Counted from the stretch's first letter, positions 8,686 to 18,257 are shown. The stretch is 64,000 nt of DNA from Labilibaculum sp. (GCA_016342745.1 JAEINT010000016.1:94480-158479), one strand, 5' to 3'. The notes: a model not told the origin generated them from the letters alone. Translations and numbers: made by a program.

Positions 8686-9813
8686 ATGTATCAAAACATT
8701 ATCCTTCTTTTTGTTTCAGTTCTGTTAATTGCAGCATGTCAAAACACTAAAAATAAAAAAACTGTGAACCAAAATAAATATTCCTTCTTCTTAGGAACCT
8801 ATACCGGTGGAGAATCCAAGGGGATTTATAAATTGGGAATGGATGAAAACGGTAAAATGAAAATGATTGGTTTAGCGGCAGAAACTAAAAACCCATCCTT
8901 TTTAGCTTTTGCCAACAAGCAGCAAACACTTTTAGCTGTAAATGAGATCAGTTTGGATAATCACATGGGTACGGTTGAGTCTTATGAAGTTAAAGATTCA
9001 TTGAAATTGATAAGTCGGAAGGAAAGTGGGGGAGCTCATCCATGCTTTGTGGCAGCAAATAGCGAAGGAGTCGTTCTAACAGCAAATTACACTGGAGGTA
9101 ATATTGGTTACCTAAAAGTAGATGATGAGGGAAAGTTGTCAGGTCTTATGGATGTGCAACAACATATGGGTAAGGGAACTCATCCTAAACGTCAAAATGA
9201 GCCACATGCTCATAGCGTTTGGTTTCAACCAAAATCCAATCAAATAATAGCTGCCGATTTAGGAACTAATGAATTATGGATTTCGAGTATCGATACCAAA
9301 ACAGATAAATTTGTGCCGGCCAATAAAAATAAACTATCCTTACCAGATAATTCTGGGCCACGACATTTGGCTTTTCACCCAAATGGAAAATACTTTTTTG
9401 TAATTAATGAGCTAAACAATACGATAAGTACTTTTGAAATAATTGAAGGAAAGGCATTTTTATTGAAGTCGAGTGTGAGTACTCTACCTACTGATTTTAG
9501 TGGGTTTAGCTTTACTGCCGACATTCGCATTTCTAGAGATGGTAAATTCCTTTACGGATCTAACCGTGGACACAACAGCATTGCCATTTACGAAGTGCAA
9601 AAGGATGGATCTTTAAAATTGCTTAGACATGAACCAACTCGAGGTGATCATCCTCGTAATTTCAGTCTGTCTCCCGATGATAAATTCCTTTTGGTAGCAA
9701 ACAAAAATGCGAATAACATTGTTTGCTTTGAAAGAAATCTGGAAACAGGCTTGTTAACTTTCGTTGATGAAATAAAAGCTCCAAGTCCTGTATGTATTCT
9801 CTTTAAAAAGTAG
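8686..9813 (+). CDS. Lactonase family (6-phosphogluconolactonase-like) beta-propeller lipoprotein
   Basis: A 375-aa seven-bladed beta-propeller of the lactonase/Pgl family. The N-terminus has a lipoprotein signal with lipobox LIAAC (Cys18), so it is membrane anchored outside the cytoplasm rather than being a cytosolic Pgl. Family motifs include FLGTYTGGESKGIY, GAHPCFVAANSEG, PHAHSVWF and the closing SPDDKFLLVANKNANNIVCF. The exported location makes classic 6-phosphogluconolactone hydrolysis unlikely; a sugar-lactone role is possible. It is transcribed alone between divergent and convergent neighbours. Confidence 0.85.
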   Translation: MYQNIILLFVSVLLIAACQNTKNKKTVNQNKYSFFLGTYTGGESKGIYKLGMDENGKMKMIGLAAETKNPSFLAFANKQQTLLAVNEISLDNHMGTVESYEVKDSLKLISRKESGGAHPCFVAANSEGVVLTANYTGGNIGYLKVDDEGKLSGLMDVQQHMGKGTHPKRQNEPHAHSVWFQPKSNQIIAADLGTNELWISSIDTKTDKFVPANKNKLSLPDNSGPRHLAFHPNGKYFFVINELNNTISTFEIIEGKAFLLKSSVSTLPTDFSGFSFTADIRISRDGKFLYGSNRGHNSIAIYEVQKDGSLKLLRHEPTRGDHPRNFSLSPDDKFLLVANKNANNIVCFERNLETGLLTFVDEIKAPSPVCILFKK

Positions 9814-9818
9814 GTTTT

Positions 9819-10130
9819 TTATTGGTGGATACACGTAAATTCGATTAGCATTAATTCATCCGATTCGTGAAGATTTGGGTAAAATGTACGAAGTGCATAC
9901 CACAATTCACCTTTAGAATGAAATCCATCTTTTTGAACATCTTCAGCATCCATATCATCAAATGTCTTGTAAGAAATAGCCTTAATTTCAATCGGGATGG
10001 CTCTTCCATCAGAAAAGATAGCTTCGCCTTTTCCTAAATTTGGAACAGGCTCATCTATTCTGGCTGTTTGTATTTTACTTCCCTTTAAAATTGCAATGTA
10101 AAAGTCTTCGTGAAAGTGGATTTGAGACAT
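9819..10130 (-). CDS. ASCH domain protein
   Basis: This 103-aa protein matches the ASCH fold, a PUA-like RNA-binding domain. The core is the ILKGSKIQTARIDEP region near residue 15, then the barrel strands (AIFSDGRAIPIEIKAISYKTFDD), ending in LMLIEFTCI. ASCH proteins are proposed RNA-binding cofactors of translation, and some hydrolyse N4-acetylcytidine. It is the last gene of a tightly spaced minus-strand group with NUDIX, VOC and SDR genes (gaps of about 12 nt). Confidence 0.75.
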   Translation of the reverse strand: MSQIHFHEDFYIAILKGSKIQTARIDEPVPNLGKGEAIFSDGRAIPIEIKAISYKTFDDMDAEDVQKDGFHSKGELWYALRTFYPNLHESDELMLIEFTCIHQ

Positions 10131-10142
10131 GGTTTTAGCATT

Positions 10143-10589
10143 TTATTTAGATGTAAAGATAGCTTTGTTTAAAGACATTGATACCTTCTCAAATACCAAA
10201 TTCTGAATGTTTGGATAGGTCAATTTTTCAGGGAGATCATTAAAAACCTTAATTTCTGTAATTTCCGATTGTGGCAATTCACCCAATTGCAGAATATTCG
10301 CGAAGAAAATCCGACCATACTTTTTTTCACCCTTCCAAACACATGAATAATCGCAAATGCAACGTAAAGAGAATTGTATTGCTCCTGTTTCTTCGTACAA
10401 TTCTCTTTTGGCAGCTGCAAGAGCCGATTCTCCATCTTCAATATGACCAGCTGGCATTTCCCACGTTTCTCGTTCACGATGTCGAACAAATACCCATTTA
10501 TTTTGATAGCGCGAGCATACAATAGAGTAGGTGAGCTCGTGCTCAAGAATGCTGAGTGAACTCAAAAAATCAACAATTGGTAGATTCAT
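10143..10589 (-). CDS. NUDIX hydrolase
   Basis: A 148-aa NUDIX pyrophosphohydrolase. The Nudix box is complete: GHIEDGE, then RELYEETGAI, fits Gx5Ex7REUxEExGU around residues 46-69, with the metal-binding glutamates present. Such enzymes cleave nucleoside diphosphates linked to another moiety (NDP-X), often for housecleaning. The spacing between this gene and its neighbours (13 and 12 nt) supports one transcript. Substrate cannot be read from the sequence. Confidence 0.9.
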   Translation of the reverse strand: MNLPIVDFLSSLSILEHELTYSIVCSRYQNKWVFVRHRERETWEMPAGHIEDGESALAAAKRELYEETGAIQFSLRCICDYSCVWKGEKKYGRIFFANILQLGELPQSEITEIKVFNDLPEKLTYPNIQNLVFEKVSMSLNKAIFTSK

Positions 10590-10600
10590 GTATTTGATAA

Positions 10601-11026
10601 TTATTCAGAGGTGGATTTGCCTTTATACATTTCGCTAAATGGTCCTTCAATAGGCTCCCAAAGTTCTACTTTATTACCTTCAGGATCAAGAATCCATCCA
10701 AACTTACCGTATTCAAACTCTTGCATTTCGCCAACAATTTCCACACCTTCTTCCTTTAGTACTTTCAAGAGTTCAACAAGGTTTTCAACGCGATAATTGA
10801 ACATGAAATCCTTTTTCGATGGCTGAAAATATTCTGTTTTTTCTTCGAACGGACTCCAAATTGTATAAGCTGTTTCTTCAGGTTTACTTGTTTTTTGCCA
10901 CTCAAACATTCCACCATATTCATCAGGACACTGAATTCCTAAGTGTTTGTTATACCATTCTCTTGTTGCTTTAGGGTTTTCACTTTTGAAAAATATACCG
11001 CCAATTCCCGTTACTCTTTTCTTCAT
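10601..11026 (-). CDS. VOC family (glyoxalase/bleomycin-resistance fold) protein
   Basis: A 141-aa vicinal-oxygen-chelate protein with two beta-alpha-beta-beta-beta modules. The first starts at GIGGIFFKSENPKATREWYN and the second at DFMFNYRVENLVELLKVLKE. It ends with the typical GKFGWILDPEGNKVELWEP motif, whose glutamate is the usual metal ligand. It may act in detoxification or as a small-molecule isomerase or dioxygenase; the exact reaction is unknown. It lies in the minus-strand group between NUDIX and the SDR-DUF2867 gene. Confidence 0.88.
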   Translation of the reverse strand: MKKRVTGIGGIFFKSENPKATREWYNKHLGIQCPDEYGGMFEWQKTSKPEETAYTIWSPFEEKTEYFQPSKKDFMFNYRVENLVELLKVLKEEGVEIVGEMQEFEYGKFGWILDPEGNKVELWEPIEGPFSEMYKGKSTSE

Positions 11027-11037
11027 ATTTTAGGAGG

Positions 11038-12495
11038 TTATAATTGTGATTCGTTTTTATTGTAACTAATAATTCCTTTTGCCATTCCTCTAAATATAAA
11101 TAGATGGAACGGATAACTCATAATCCAATACAATCTACCCATGATTCCTTTTGGACGAAAGATTGCTTTTTGAGAAATGTAATTTTCATCTTTCTCTTTT
11201 TTGATCGTAAATTCTAACCAAGCTTCTCCAGGTAGTACCATTTCGGCATACAAAAGCAACCTTCCATTTTCCTTATCGGCAAGTAAAACACGCCAAAAAT
11301 CCAGCGAATCGCCCATTACGATTTCTGTTGGATGTCTTCGCCCTCTGTTTAAGCCAACACCACCAAAAAGTTTGTCTAGTAATCCTCTCAATTTCCAAAG
11401 CCAATCTCCATAATACCAGCCTCTGTCTCCACCCAATGCCCAAATATTATCTACTATTCTTTCTGTGTTTTGTCCAATCTGAAACAGTTTATCATCAGTA
11501 AAGCAACCATAGGTTGGAGGTTCAACATATTTCATTTTTTCATTTGGAAGAATACCGCTGCTTAAGGCATCTTTCCATGAGGAGATAACCATTTGTTGCT
11601 TAATTTTACCAGTAGCTCTTTCGATGGACTCTTTGTATGGCATCAATCTTATTTGGAGTTTTGAAGCCAAATCGTTTGGTCGGCAAATAACCTCAATTTT
11701 CATGCTGTTTACTAGGTTAACAGCAAGATTGTAGGAAGTAGATGTAATGAAATACAACCAATATGATGAGAGACGTGGTGTCATTATGGGAAGACAATAA
11801 ATCCAGCGTTTTAATTTTCTTACTTCGGCGTATTGCAATAACATTTCCTTATAAGTTAGAACTTCAGGTCCACCAATGTCAAAGGTTTTATTCAAGCAAT
11901 CGTCGTGCTGAAGTACACCAATTAAAAAATCAATTACATTGCGAATGGCAATGGGTTGACATTTCGTTAAGAGCCAGTTTGGTGTAGTCATTATCGCCAA
12001 CTTCTCTACTAAATCTCTTATTATTTCGAAGGATGCACTACCTGATCCGACTATAATTCCCGCTCGTAATATGGTATAATAACTTCTACTTTGTTTTAAT
12101 ATGTCTTCTACCTGCTTTCGCGATTCTAAATGTTTCGATAATTTTTCAACATTTGCAATCCCACTCAAATAGATCACTTGTTTATTTTGAGTTTTATCAA
12201 TAAACTTCACGAAATTCTTTGCGCAGATACTTTCCAATTCTTCAAATCCATCCGTTCCGTGCAACATCGAGTGAATTAGATAATAACTAACTTCTATGTC
12301 GGTAGGGAGTTTGGAAAGTGATTTGTAATCGAGTAAATCTGCTTCGTACACTTGCAGATTGGGGTGGTTTATTTCTTTGGGAGAGAATCGTTCTTTGTTT
12401 CGAACACTGCAGACTACAACGTGTCCCTGATCCAAAAGGATTGGTAATAGTCGTTTTCCGATGTACCCGTTAGCGCCGGTTAGTAGTATTTTCAT
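11038..12495 (-). CDS. NAD(P)-binding SDR oxidoreductase with C-terminal DUF2867
   Basis: A 485-aa two-domain protein. The N-terminus is an atypical/extended SDR Rossmann fold with GANGYIG at residues 7-13 and a YLIHSM...YLSGIANVEK region. The last roughly 150 residues form DUF2867 (GGDRGWYYGDWLWKLRGLLD, ...PGEAWLEFTI...GRLYWIMSYPFHLFIF). This fusion is common in Bacteroidota and elsewhere, with unknown substrate. It is the first gene of the minus-strand group and diverges from the GntR-type regulator at 12629. A role in lipid or quinone-like reduction is possible but unsupported here. Confidence 0.85.
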   Translation of the reverse strand: MKILLTGANGYIGKRLLPILLDQGHVVVCSVRNKERFSPKEINHPNLQVYEADLLDYKSLSKLPTDIEVSYYLIHSMLHGTDGFEELESICAKNFVKFIDKTQNKQVIYLSGIANVEKLSKHLESRKQVEDILKQSRSYYTILRAGIIVGSGSASFEIIRDLVEKLAIMTTPNWLLTKCQPIAIRNVIDFLIGVLQHDDCLNKTFDIGGPEVLTYKEMLLQYAEVRKLKRWIYCLPIMTPRLSSYWLYFITSTSYNLAVNLVNSMKIEVICRPNDLASKLQIRLMPYKESIERATGKIKQQMVISSWKDALSSGILPNEKMKYVEPPTYGCFTDDKLFQIGQNTERIVDNIWALGGDRGWYYGDWLWKLRGLLDKLFGGVGLNRGRRHPTEIVMGDSLDFWRVLLADKENGRLLLYAEMVLPGEAWLEFTIKKEKDENYISQKAIFRPKGIMGRLYWIMSYPFHLFIFRGMAKGIISYNKNESQL

Positions 12496-12582
12496 ATCTT
12501 AAAAGCGATTGTATTCATAATTGCCAAAGATTCAATTTACTAAAATATAATTTTATAATAGATCAGATTAAATTATTATTTA

Positions 12583-12610
12583 TACTTTTGGAGCATAACA
12601 GAACAGAACA
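12583..12610 (+). promoter_or_regulatory. Promoter and likely operator of the GntR-type xyl regulator
   Basis: TACTTTTG (12583-12590) is a -7 box (TAnnTTTG). Immediately downstream, at the expected transcription start, lies AACAGAACAGAACA (12597-12610), a tandem AGAAC repeat also present after the xylB -7 box at 13674-13694. Shared placement suggests binding and autoregulation by the GntR-type protein. Confidence 0.7.
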
Positions 12611-12628
12611 CTAGAATAAGATACCCAT

Positions 12629-13624
12629 ATGAAAGCATTTCAATTTACACCAGATAGCAATTCTCCAACACCAAAATTCCAACAACTAATACAGGCATTT
12701 CAAGATGCTATTAGTCAGAAGATACTGGTTCCAGGAGATGTGTTACCATCTGTTAATCAGATGTGTAAGGAGTGCTCATTGTCGAGAGATACTGTTTTTA
12801 AAGCTTATGCAGAACTTAAAAAACGAAATGTAATTGAGTCTGTTCCAAATAAGGGATATTTTGTAGCAGGAGAGATTACCAGAGTCTTTCTGTTTTTGGA
12901 TACTTTTAAGGCTTATAAAGAAGTTCTTTACGATAGCTTTAGAAAAAGTTTGCCAGATAATGTTGCTGTAGATTTGCATTTTCATCATTACAATATCGAT
13001 GTATTTAAAAGTCAGATAAGAGAAAGTGTTGGGAAATACAGTACTTATATTGTTATGAATTTTGACCATCCTGAAGTAGTAGAGGCTTTGCAACAAATTG
13101 ATCCTAAAAAAGTATTAATAATTGACTGGAATGTTAACGCTAATGATCAACAATCGCAGATCTTTCAGGATTTTGGAGGATCGGTATTTGATTCCCTTCA
13201 GTTTGGTGTTGAGCGGATTAAAAAGTACGATCATTTCTGTTTGGTGTATCCAGATTATACCTATCATCCATACGAAACTGTTGAGTTTTTTCTTCGATTT
13301 TGCAAAGCCAATGGGGTTAAGCATTCTATCGTAACGGATTCTGATTCCATAGAAGTGAAGAAGAATACCGTCTACTTCTCGGTTAGTGATCGGGCGATGG
13401 TTAAGATTTTAGACAAAGCAAGAGCTAAGAATTTAGAGTTTGGTACTGATATTGGTTTGATTTCTTACAATGAAACGCCAATGAAAAAATATATAGACAA
13501 AGGAATTACAGTTATTTCTACAGATTTTGAAATGATGGGTAAAAAAGTTGCTGACTTTGTAAATAACTCAATAAGAGAATCATACTGCGTTCCAACCAAG
13601 CTTATTTTAAGAAAATCATTATAG
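12629..13624 (+). CDS. xylR: GntR-family transcriptional regulator with sugar-binding-like domain (probable xylose regulator)
   Basis: A 331-aa regulator. The N-terminal winged helix of the GntR family spans about residues 10-76 (PKFQQLIQAFQDAISQ, LSRDTVFKAYAELKK, ESVPNKGYFV). Residues about 85-331 form a periplasmic-binding/LacI-like effector domain, with the C-terminal GISYNE-like segment IGLISYNETPMKKYIDKGIT. It lies directly upstream of xylB-xylA-symporter in the same direction. Identical AGAAC repeats mark its own promoter and the xyl operon promoter, so xylose or xylulose is the likely signal (inference). The symbol reflects role by context only. Confidence 0.8.
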   Translation: MKAFQFTPDSNSPTPKFQQLIQAFQDAISQKILVPGDVLPSVNQMCKECSLSRDTVFKAYAELKKRNVIESVPNKGYFVAGEITRVFLFLDTFKAYKEVLYDSFRKSLPDNVAVDLHFHHYNIDVFKSQIRESVGKYSTYIVMNFDHPEVVEALQQIDPKKVLIIDWNVNANDQQSQIFQDFGGSVFDSLQFGVERIKKYDHFCLVYPDYTYHPYETVEFFLRFCKANGVKHSIVTDSDSIEVKKNTVYFSVSDRAMVKILDKARAKNLEFGTDIGLISYNETPMKKYIDKGITVISTDFEMMGKKVADFVNNSIRESYCVPTKLILRKSL

Positions 13625-13662
13625 TTTTTTGAAAGATTCTTTTTTTATTTCAAAAACAGTTA

Positions 13663-13694
13663 TATATTTGCCTCAGAACAGAACAGAGCAGAAC
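13663..13694 (+). promoter_or_regulatory. Promoter and operator of xylB-xylA-symporter operon
   Basis: TATATTTG (13663-13670) is a good -7 box. It is followed within 4 nt by four tandem AGAAC-type pentamers (13675-13694; the third reads AGAGC), ending 19 nt before the xylB ATG. Three such pentamers follow the regulator's own -7 box. A regulator bound here would cover the transcription start. No convincing -33 TTTG is present, which may mean activation-dependent or weak basal expression. Confidence 0.72.
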
Positions 13695-13713
13695 GGAATA
13701 AAAAGATTATAAA

Positions 13714-15195
13714 ATGTATTTACTAGGATTAGATATTGGAAGTTCATCCGTTAAGGCATCGTTATTAGATGCTAAGAGTAGCAAATGTTTAGCTACTGAC
13801 TTTTTCCCAAAAAAGGAAATGCAGATTACTGCGCATGAAATTGGTTGGGCAGAACAAGAGCCACAAATGTGGTGGGATAATCTTAAGCAAGCAATTAAGA
13901 GTGTAATGCAAACGGCAAATGTGGATAAGGAAATGGTGAAAGCCATTGGTATATCCTATCAGATGCATGGATTGGTTTGTGTTGATAAAGATTTACAGCC
14001 TGTTCGTTCATCTATCATTTGGTGTGACAGTAGAGCTGTTGCTATTGGTGATGATGCTTTTAATAGTATTGGTAAAGACAAATGTCTTTCGCACTTATTG
14101 AATTCTCCAGGAAATTTTACAGCAAGTAAATTAGCTTGGGTAAAAGAAAATGAGCCTGAAACATTCGCAAAAATTTATAAAATAATGTTGCCTGGTGATT
14201 TTGTTGCCATGCAATTAACTGGAAAAACTTGTACTACTGTTTCTGGTTTGTCAGAAGGTATTTTCTGGGATTTTAAAACAAATTCAGTATCCGAAGATAT
14301 TTTGAATACATATGGTATTTCGAAAGAGATGCTTCCTGAAATTGTTGATACCTTCTCAAACCAAGGACAGGTTCTTCCTGAAATTGCAGAGGAATTAGGT
14401 TTTTCAAGTAGTGCAGTAGTTTCATACCGTGCTGGCGATCAGCCGAACAATGCATTGTCTTTAAATGTATTGAAGCCAGGAGAAGTTGCTACAACAGCAG
14501 GAACATCAGGAGTTGTTTATGGGGTAAGCGATGAGGTGAAATTTGATCCTTATTCAAGAGTGAACTCTTTTGCTCACGTAAATCATACCGAAAAAGATAA
14601 TAGATTGGGAATTTTACTTTGCATTAATGGTACAGGAATCATGAATTCCTGGTTAAATCATAATGTTGCAAAAGGATTGTCTTATGCCGAAATGAACGAA
14701 AAGGCAATGGAAATACCTGTAGGTTCCGATGGAATAACAATTTTACCTTTCGGTAATGGTGCTGAGCGTGTGTTAAACAACCGTGAGGTAGGAGCTCAAA
14801 TTTCCAACTTAAACTTAAATCGTCATACTGATGCTCACATTTATAGAGCAGCACAAGAAGGTATTGCTTTCTCATTCCATTATGGAATGGAAGTAATGAA
14901 AGAAATTGGTGTGAAGCCAAACGTAATTCGTGCAGGCCATGCAAATATGTTTTTGAGTCCATTGTTCAGAGAGACCTTATCGACAGTATCGGGCGCAACT
15001 ATTGAGTTGTACGATACAGATGGCTCTTTAGGAGCAGCTCGTGGAGCAGGTTATGGCGCAGGCGTTTATTCTTCATTGGAAGAAGCATTCGCTGGATTGG
15101 AAAAAATCAGCACCATCAAGCCTGACGAAAGCGTGAGAGATGAGATGTTAGAAGCATACGCTCGTTGGAGTAAAGAATTGAAGAAGAATTTATAG
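13714..15195 (+). CDS. xylB: Xylulokinase
   Basis: A 493-aa FGGY-family sugar kinase. The N-terminal ATPase-fold motif GLDIGSSSVKASLLD (about residues 5-19) is followed by the xylulokinase-typical YQMHGLVCVD and SIIWCDSRA stretches. The second domain carries TTAGTSGVVYGVSD and HANMFLSPLFRETLSTVSGA. It phosphorylates D-xylulose to xylulose 5-phosphate in the cytoplasm, feeding the pentose phosphate pathway. It is the first gene of the xyl operon, 42 nt before xylA. Length is typical. Confidence 0.95.
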   Translation: MYLLGLDIGSSSVKASLLDAKSSKCLATDFFPKKEMQITAHEIGWAEQEPQMWWDNLKQAIKSVMQTANVDKEMVKAIGISYQMHGLVCVDKDLQPVRSSIIWCDSRAVAIGDDAFNSIGKDKCLSHLLNSPGNFTASKLAWVKENEPETFAKIYKIMLPGDFVAMQLTGKTCTTVSGLSEGIFWDFKTNSVSEDILNTYGISKEMLPEIVDTFSNQGQVLPEIAEELGFSSSAVVSYRAGDQPNNALSLNVLKPGEVATTAGTSGVVYGVSDEVKFDPYSRVNSFAHVNHTEKDNRLGILLCINGTGIMNSWLNHNVAKGLSYAEMNEKAMEIPVGSDGITILPFGNGAERVLNNREVGAQISNLNLNRHTDAHIYRAAQEGIAFSFHYGMEVMKEIGVKPNVIRAGHANMFLSPLFRETLSTVSGATIELYDTDGSLGAARGAGYGAGVYSSLEEAFAGLEKISTIKPDESVRDEMLEAYARWSKELKKNL

Positions 15196-15237
15196 AGATA
15201 GATATTTCACATTTGATAATTTAATAAGAAGAACATC

Positions 15238-16563
15238 ATGACTATTGTAAAAGGAGATAAAGAGTATTTTCCTGGAATCGGTAAGATTGCTTACGAAGGA
15301 CCAGAATCAAAAAATCCAATGGCTTATAAATGGTACGATGAAAATCGTGTTGTTGCAGGCAAAACTATGAAAGATCACTTGCGTTTTGCAGTGGCTTACT
15401 GGCATACTTTCTGCGGAGATGGTGGAGATCCATTCGGACCTGGAACTCAGAAATTCCCTTGGGGAACTGAGGCTAACGCAATTGATGCTGCAAAATCAAA
15501 AATGGATGCTGCTTTCGAATTTATTACGAAATTAGGCGCACCATTTTACTGTTTTCACGATACTGATGTTGTTGGAGATGGATCTGTTTTCGAAATTGAG
15601 AAGAGATTGGCTACAATGGTTGACTATGCAAAGCAAAAACAAGCAGATTCAGGCGTTAAGTTATTGTGGGGTACTGCAAATGCATTTTCGAATCCTCGTT
15701 ACATGAACGGAGCTTCAACAAATCCTGATTTTAATGTTGTTGCCAACGCTGGAACTCAGGTTAAAAATGCATTGGATGCTACTATCGCTTTGGGTGGTAC
15801 TGGTTATGTATTCTGGGGAGGTCGTGAAGGTTACATGTCTCTTTTCAATACTGACATGAAACAAGAATTGGATCATATGGCACAATTCCTGACTATGGCT
15901 CGTGATTACGGTCGTAAGAATGGTTTTGAAGGAACTTTCCTTATTGAGCCTAAGCCAATGGAGCCAATGAAGCACCAATACGATTTCGATACAGCAACCG
16001 TAATGGGATTCTTGAACAAATATGGTTTGGCTGATGATTTCAAAATGAATATTGAAGTAAACCATGCTACTTTAGCTGGTCACACATTTGAGCACGAATT
16101 GCAAACAGCTGTTGATAACAACATGTTGGGAAGTATCGATGCAAACAAAGGTGATTACCAAAATGGATGGGATACGGATGAATTCCCAACAAGCATTTAC
16201 GAGACTGTTGCTGCTATGTTGCCAATTTTAGAGAATGGTGGTTTCACTCACGGAGGTATCAATTTTGATGCGAGAATTCGTCGTAACTCAACTGATATGG
16301 AAGATATCTTTATCTCTCACATTGGTGGAATGGATGTATTTGCACGTGCTTTGGTAATTGCTGATAGAGTAAGAACAGAATCACCATACTTGAAATTGAA
16401 GAAAGATCGTTATGCTTCTTTCGAATCAGGAAATGGTAAAGCATTTGCTAATGGTGACCTTTCTTTAGAAGATCTTAGAAAGATTGCTAAAGATGCTGGC
16501 GAACCAACTGCAACAAGCGGAAAACAAGAAATGTTAGAGCAGTTAATCAACTGGTACATTTAA
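15238..16563 (+). CDS. xylA: Xylose isomerase
   Basis: A 441-aa class II xylose isomerase, a TIM barrel converting D-xylose to D-xylulose with two divalent metals. Signature segments include [10 protein letters not shown] with the catalytic His near residue 104, [31 protein letters not shown], and [14 protein letters not shown] containing metal ligands. The extended N-terminus ([15 protein letters not shown]) identifies the class II type. Codon usage is more C-ending than its neighbours, suggesting high expression. It lies between xylB and the symporter, followed by a perfect 11-bp hairpin. Confidence 0.97.
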   Translation: MTIVKGDKEYFPGIGKIAYEGPESKNPMAYKWYDENRVVAGKTMKDHLRFAVAYWHTFCGDGGDPFGPGTQKFPWGTEANAIDAAKSKMDAAFEFITKLGAPFYCFHDTDVVGDGSVFEIEKRLATMVDYAKQKQADSGVKLLWGTANAFSNPRYMNGASTNPDFNVVANAGTQVKNALDATIALGGTGYVFWGGREGYMSLFNTDMKQELDHMAQFLTMARDYGRKNGFEGTFLIEPKPMEPMKHQYDFDTATVMGFLNKYGLADDFKMNIEVNHATLAGHTFEHELQTAVDNNMLGSIDANKGDYQNGWDTDEFPTSIYETVAAMLPILENGGFTHGGINFDARIRRNSTDMEDIFISHIGGMDVFARALVIADRVRTESPYLKLKKDRYASFESGNGKAFANGDLSLEDLRKIAKDAGEPTATSGKQEMLEQLINWYI

Positions 16564-16572
16564 TAACTACAT

Positions 16573-16606
16573 TTAAACTCTCGTGAGAAAACTTGCGAGA
16601 GTTTAA
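16573..16606 (+). promoter_or_regulatory. Perfect 11-bp hairpin between xylA and symporter gene
   Basis: TTAAACTCTCG (16573-16583) pairs perfectly with CGAGAGTTTAA (16596-16606) around a 12-nt loop. It starts 9 nt after the xylA stop and ends 16 nt before the symporter ATG. There is no U-run after it, so it is more likely an mRNA stabiliser, processing site or partial attenuator adjusting symporter level than a full terminator. Confidence 0.65.
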
Positions 16607-16622
16607 TTATAACTCCAAACTC

Positions 16623-18230
16623 ATGACTCAAACCCAAACACAAGGCAGTACATTGTTTATAATAGGAATTACTTTAGTGGCTACACTAGGGGGATTGCTG
16701 TTTGGTTACGATACTGCTGTAATTAGTGGCGCTACTGAAGCCCTAAAAGTATTTTTTGTTACTCCATTAGAATCCGATAGTGCACTTGCATTGCAAGTTT
16801 TAGGAGAATACAAGATTATTATTTCAATTTGTTTTATAGTGGTTTCCTCACTGATTTCTAGCTTCATGTTTCGCATGTATGGAAAACAAAAGGGGATTAT
16901 CTACAGTTCAATTCTAATTCTTGCAGGAATTGTAATTTGGTATACTCAATTTTGGGTATCCGTAAACGAACTTACCGAAAATACCTTAAATTCGATTAAT
17001 GGATTCACAATTTCCAGTGCTATAATTGGCTGTGTAATTGGAGGTTCTATTTGTGGTTATGTAAGTCAGAGATTAGGAAGAAAAAGAGGATTGGTTTTAG
17101 CTGCAGTACTATTTACAATTTCAGCAGTCGGTTCTGCAATGCCCGAAATCATGAACTTTTTCGGAGCAAGTACCATTAGCGCATTTATCTTTTATCGTAT
17201 TGTAGGTGGTATTGGAGTAGGTATTGCATCTATGCTTTCACCGATGTACATCGCCGAAATTGCACCCGCAAAATACCGTGGGACATTAGTTTCTGCTAAT
17301 CAGTTTGCAATTGTATTTGGGATGTTGGTGGTTTATTTTGTGAATTACACCATTTCTTTAAATGGTGATGCTAATTGGTTGAATGAAATTGGATGGAGAT
17401 ATATGTTTGCATCTGAGACAATCCCTGCATTTATCTTTTTAGTCATGTTATATTTTGTTCCTGAATCGCCACGATATTTAATCATGAAATCTCGTGAAGA
17501 GGAAGCAGAAAGTGTATTGAATAAAATAGTAGGAACAATTAAAGCTCCTCAGCTAATGGCTGATATCAAGGAGTCATTAAAAGAAAAAAATGCTCCATGG
17601 TTAACTTTTGGAGGATTAATTATAACAATAGGAGTTCTATTGTCTGTTTTTCAGCAATTTGTTGGTATTAACGTCGTATTGTATTATGCCGCTGAGATTT
17701 TTAGAAACTTGGGGAGTAGTACAGGAGATGCTTTGTATCAGACAATAATTGTTGGAGCAATAAATTTAATATTTACCGTACTTGCCATTTTTACAGTAGA
17801 CAAATTTGGTCGTAAGCCATTAATGATTATTGGTGGTGTAGGAATGGGAATCTGTATGTTTGCATTAGGTGCAGCCTTCTATTATAATCAATTAGGTTTG
17901 GTTGCCTTGTTTGCTATGTTAGGATACGTTGCTTTCTTTGCAATGTCATGGGGACCAGTTACTTGGGTGCTACTTTCGGAGATTTTTCCGAATTCAATTC
18001 GTAGTGCTATGTCCTTAGCGGTTGCTGCTCAGTGGATTGCAAATATGATTGTATCATGGACATTCCCAATGATGAATGATAACTCATGGCTAACAGGTAT
18101 GTTTAATCATGGATTTTCATATTGGATTTATGGTGCGATGGGAATATTATCAGCAATATTCGTTTGGAAAGTAGTTCCTGAAACCAAAGGAAAAACTTTG
18201 GAAGAAATGGGACGCTTGTGGAAAAAATAA
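16623..18230 (+). CDS. xylE: Sugar porter family MFS symporter (probable D-xylose/H+)
   Basis: A 535-aa, 12-helix major facilitator of the sugar porter family. Hallmarks are GGLLFGYDTAVISGA in helix 1, RLGRKRG after helix 2-3, VPESPRYLI at mid-protein, QQFVGINVVLYYA, FGRKPLMI and the terminal PETKGKTLEEMGRLW. The operon context points to xylose import. I start it at ATG 16623: a longer frame from TTG 16593 would begin inside the loop of the xylA-downstream hairpin and add ten unfamily-like residues. An insertion (about residues 50-130) makes it longer than E. coli XylE, as is usual in Bacteroidota. Confidence 0.9.
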   Translation: MTQTQTQGSTLFIIGITLVATLGGLLFGYDTAVISGATEALKVFFVTPLESDSALALQVLGEYKIIISICFIVVSSLISSFMFRMYGKQKGIIYSSILILAGIVIWYTQFWVSVNELTENTLNSINGFTISSAIIGCVIGGSICGYVSQRLGRKRGLVLAAVLFTISAVGSAMPEIMNFFGASTISAFIFYRIVGGIGVGIASMLSPMYIAEIAPAKYRGTLVSANQFAIVFGMLVVYFVNYTISLNGDANWLNEIGWRYMFASETIPAFIFLVMLYFVPESPRYLIMKSREEEAESVLNKIVGTIKAPQLMADIKESLKEKNAPWLTFGGLIITIGVLLSVFQQFVGINVVLYYAAEIFRNLGSSTGDALYQTIIVGAINLIFTVLAIFTVDKFGRKPLMIIGGVGMGICMFALGAAFYYNQLGLVALFAMLGYVAFFAMSWGPVTWVLLSEIFPNSIRSAMSLAVAAQWIANMIVSWTFPMMNDNSWLTGMFNHGFSYWIYGAMGILSAIFVWKVVPETKGKTLEEMGRLWKK

Positions 18231-18257
18231 ATATTTAGTTAGTGATTGTTAAAGTTA

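Noticed and set aside
13626..13656. TTTTTGAAA/TTTCAAAAA stem after the xyl regulator as a terminator
   Set aside because: The A/T-only stem has no U-run after it and overlaps the xylB promoter region; too weak to call.
16593..16622. Ten-residue N-terminal extension of the sugar symporter from TTG
   Set aside because: The TTG lies in the loop of the xylA-downstream hairpin and the added residues are unlike the family; ATG 16623 is better.
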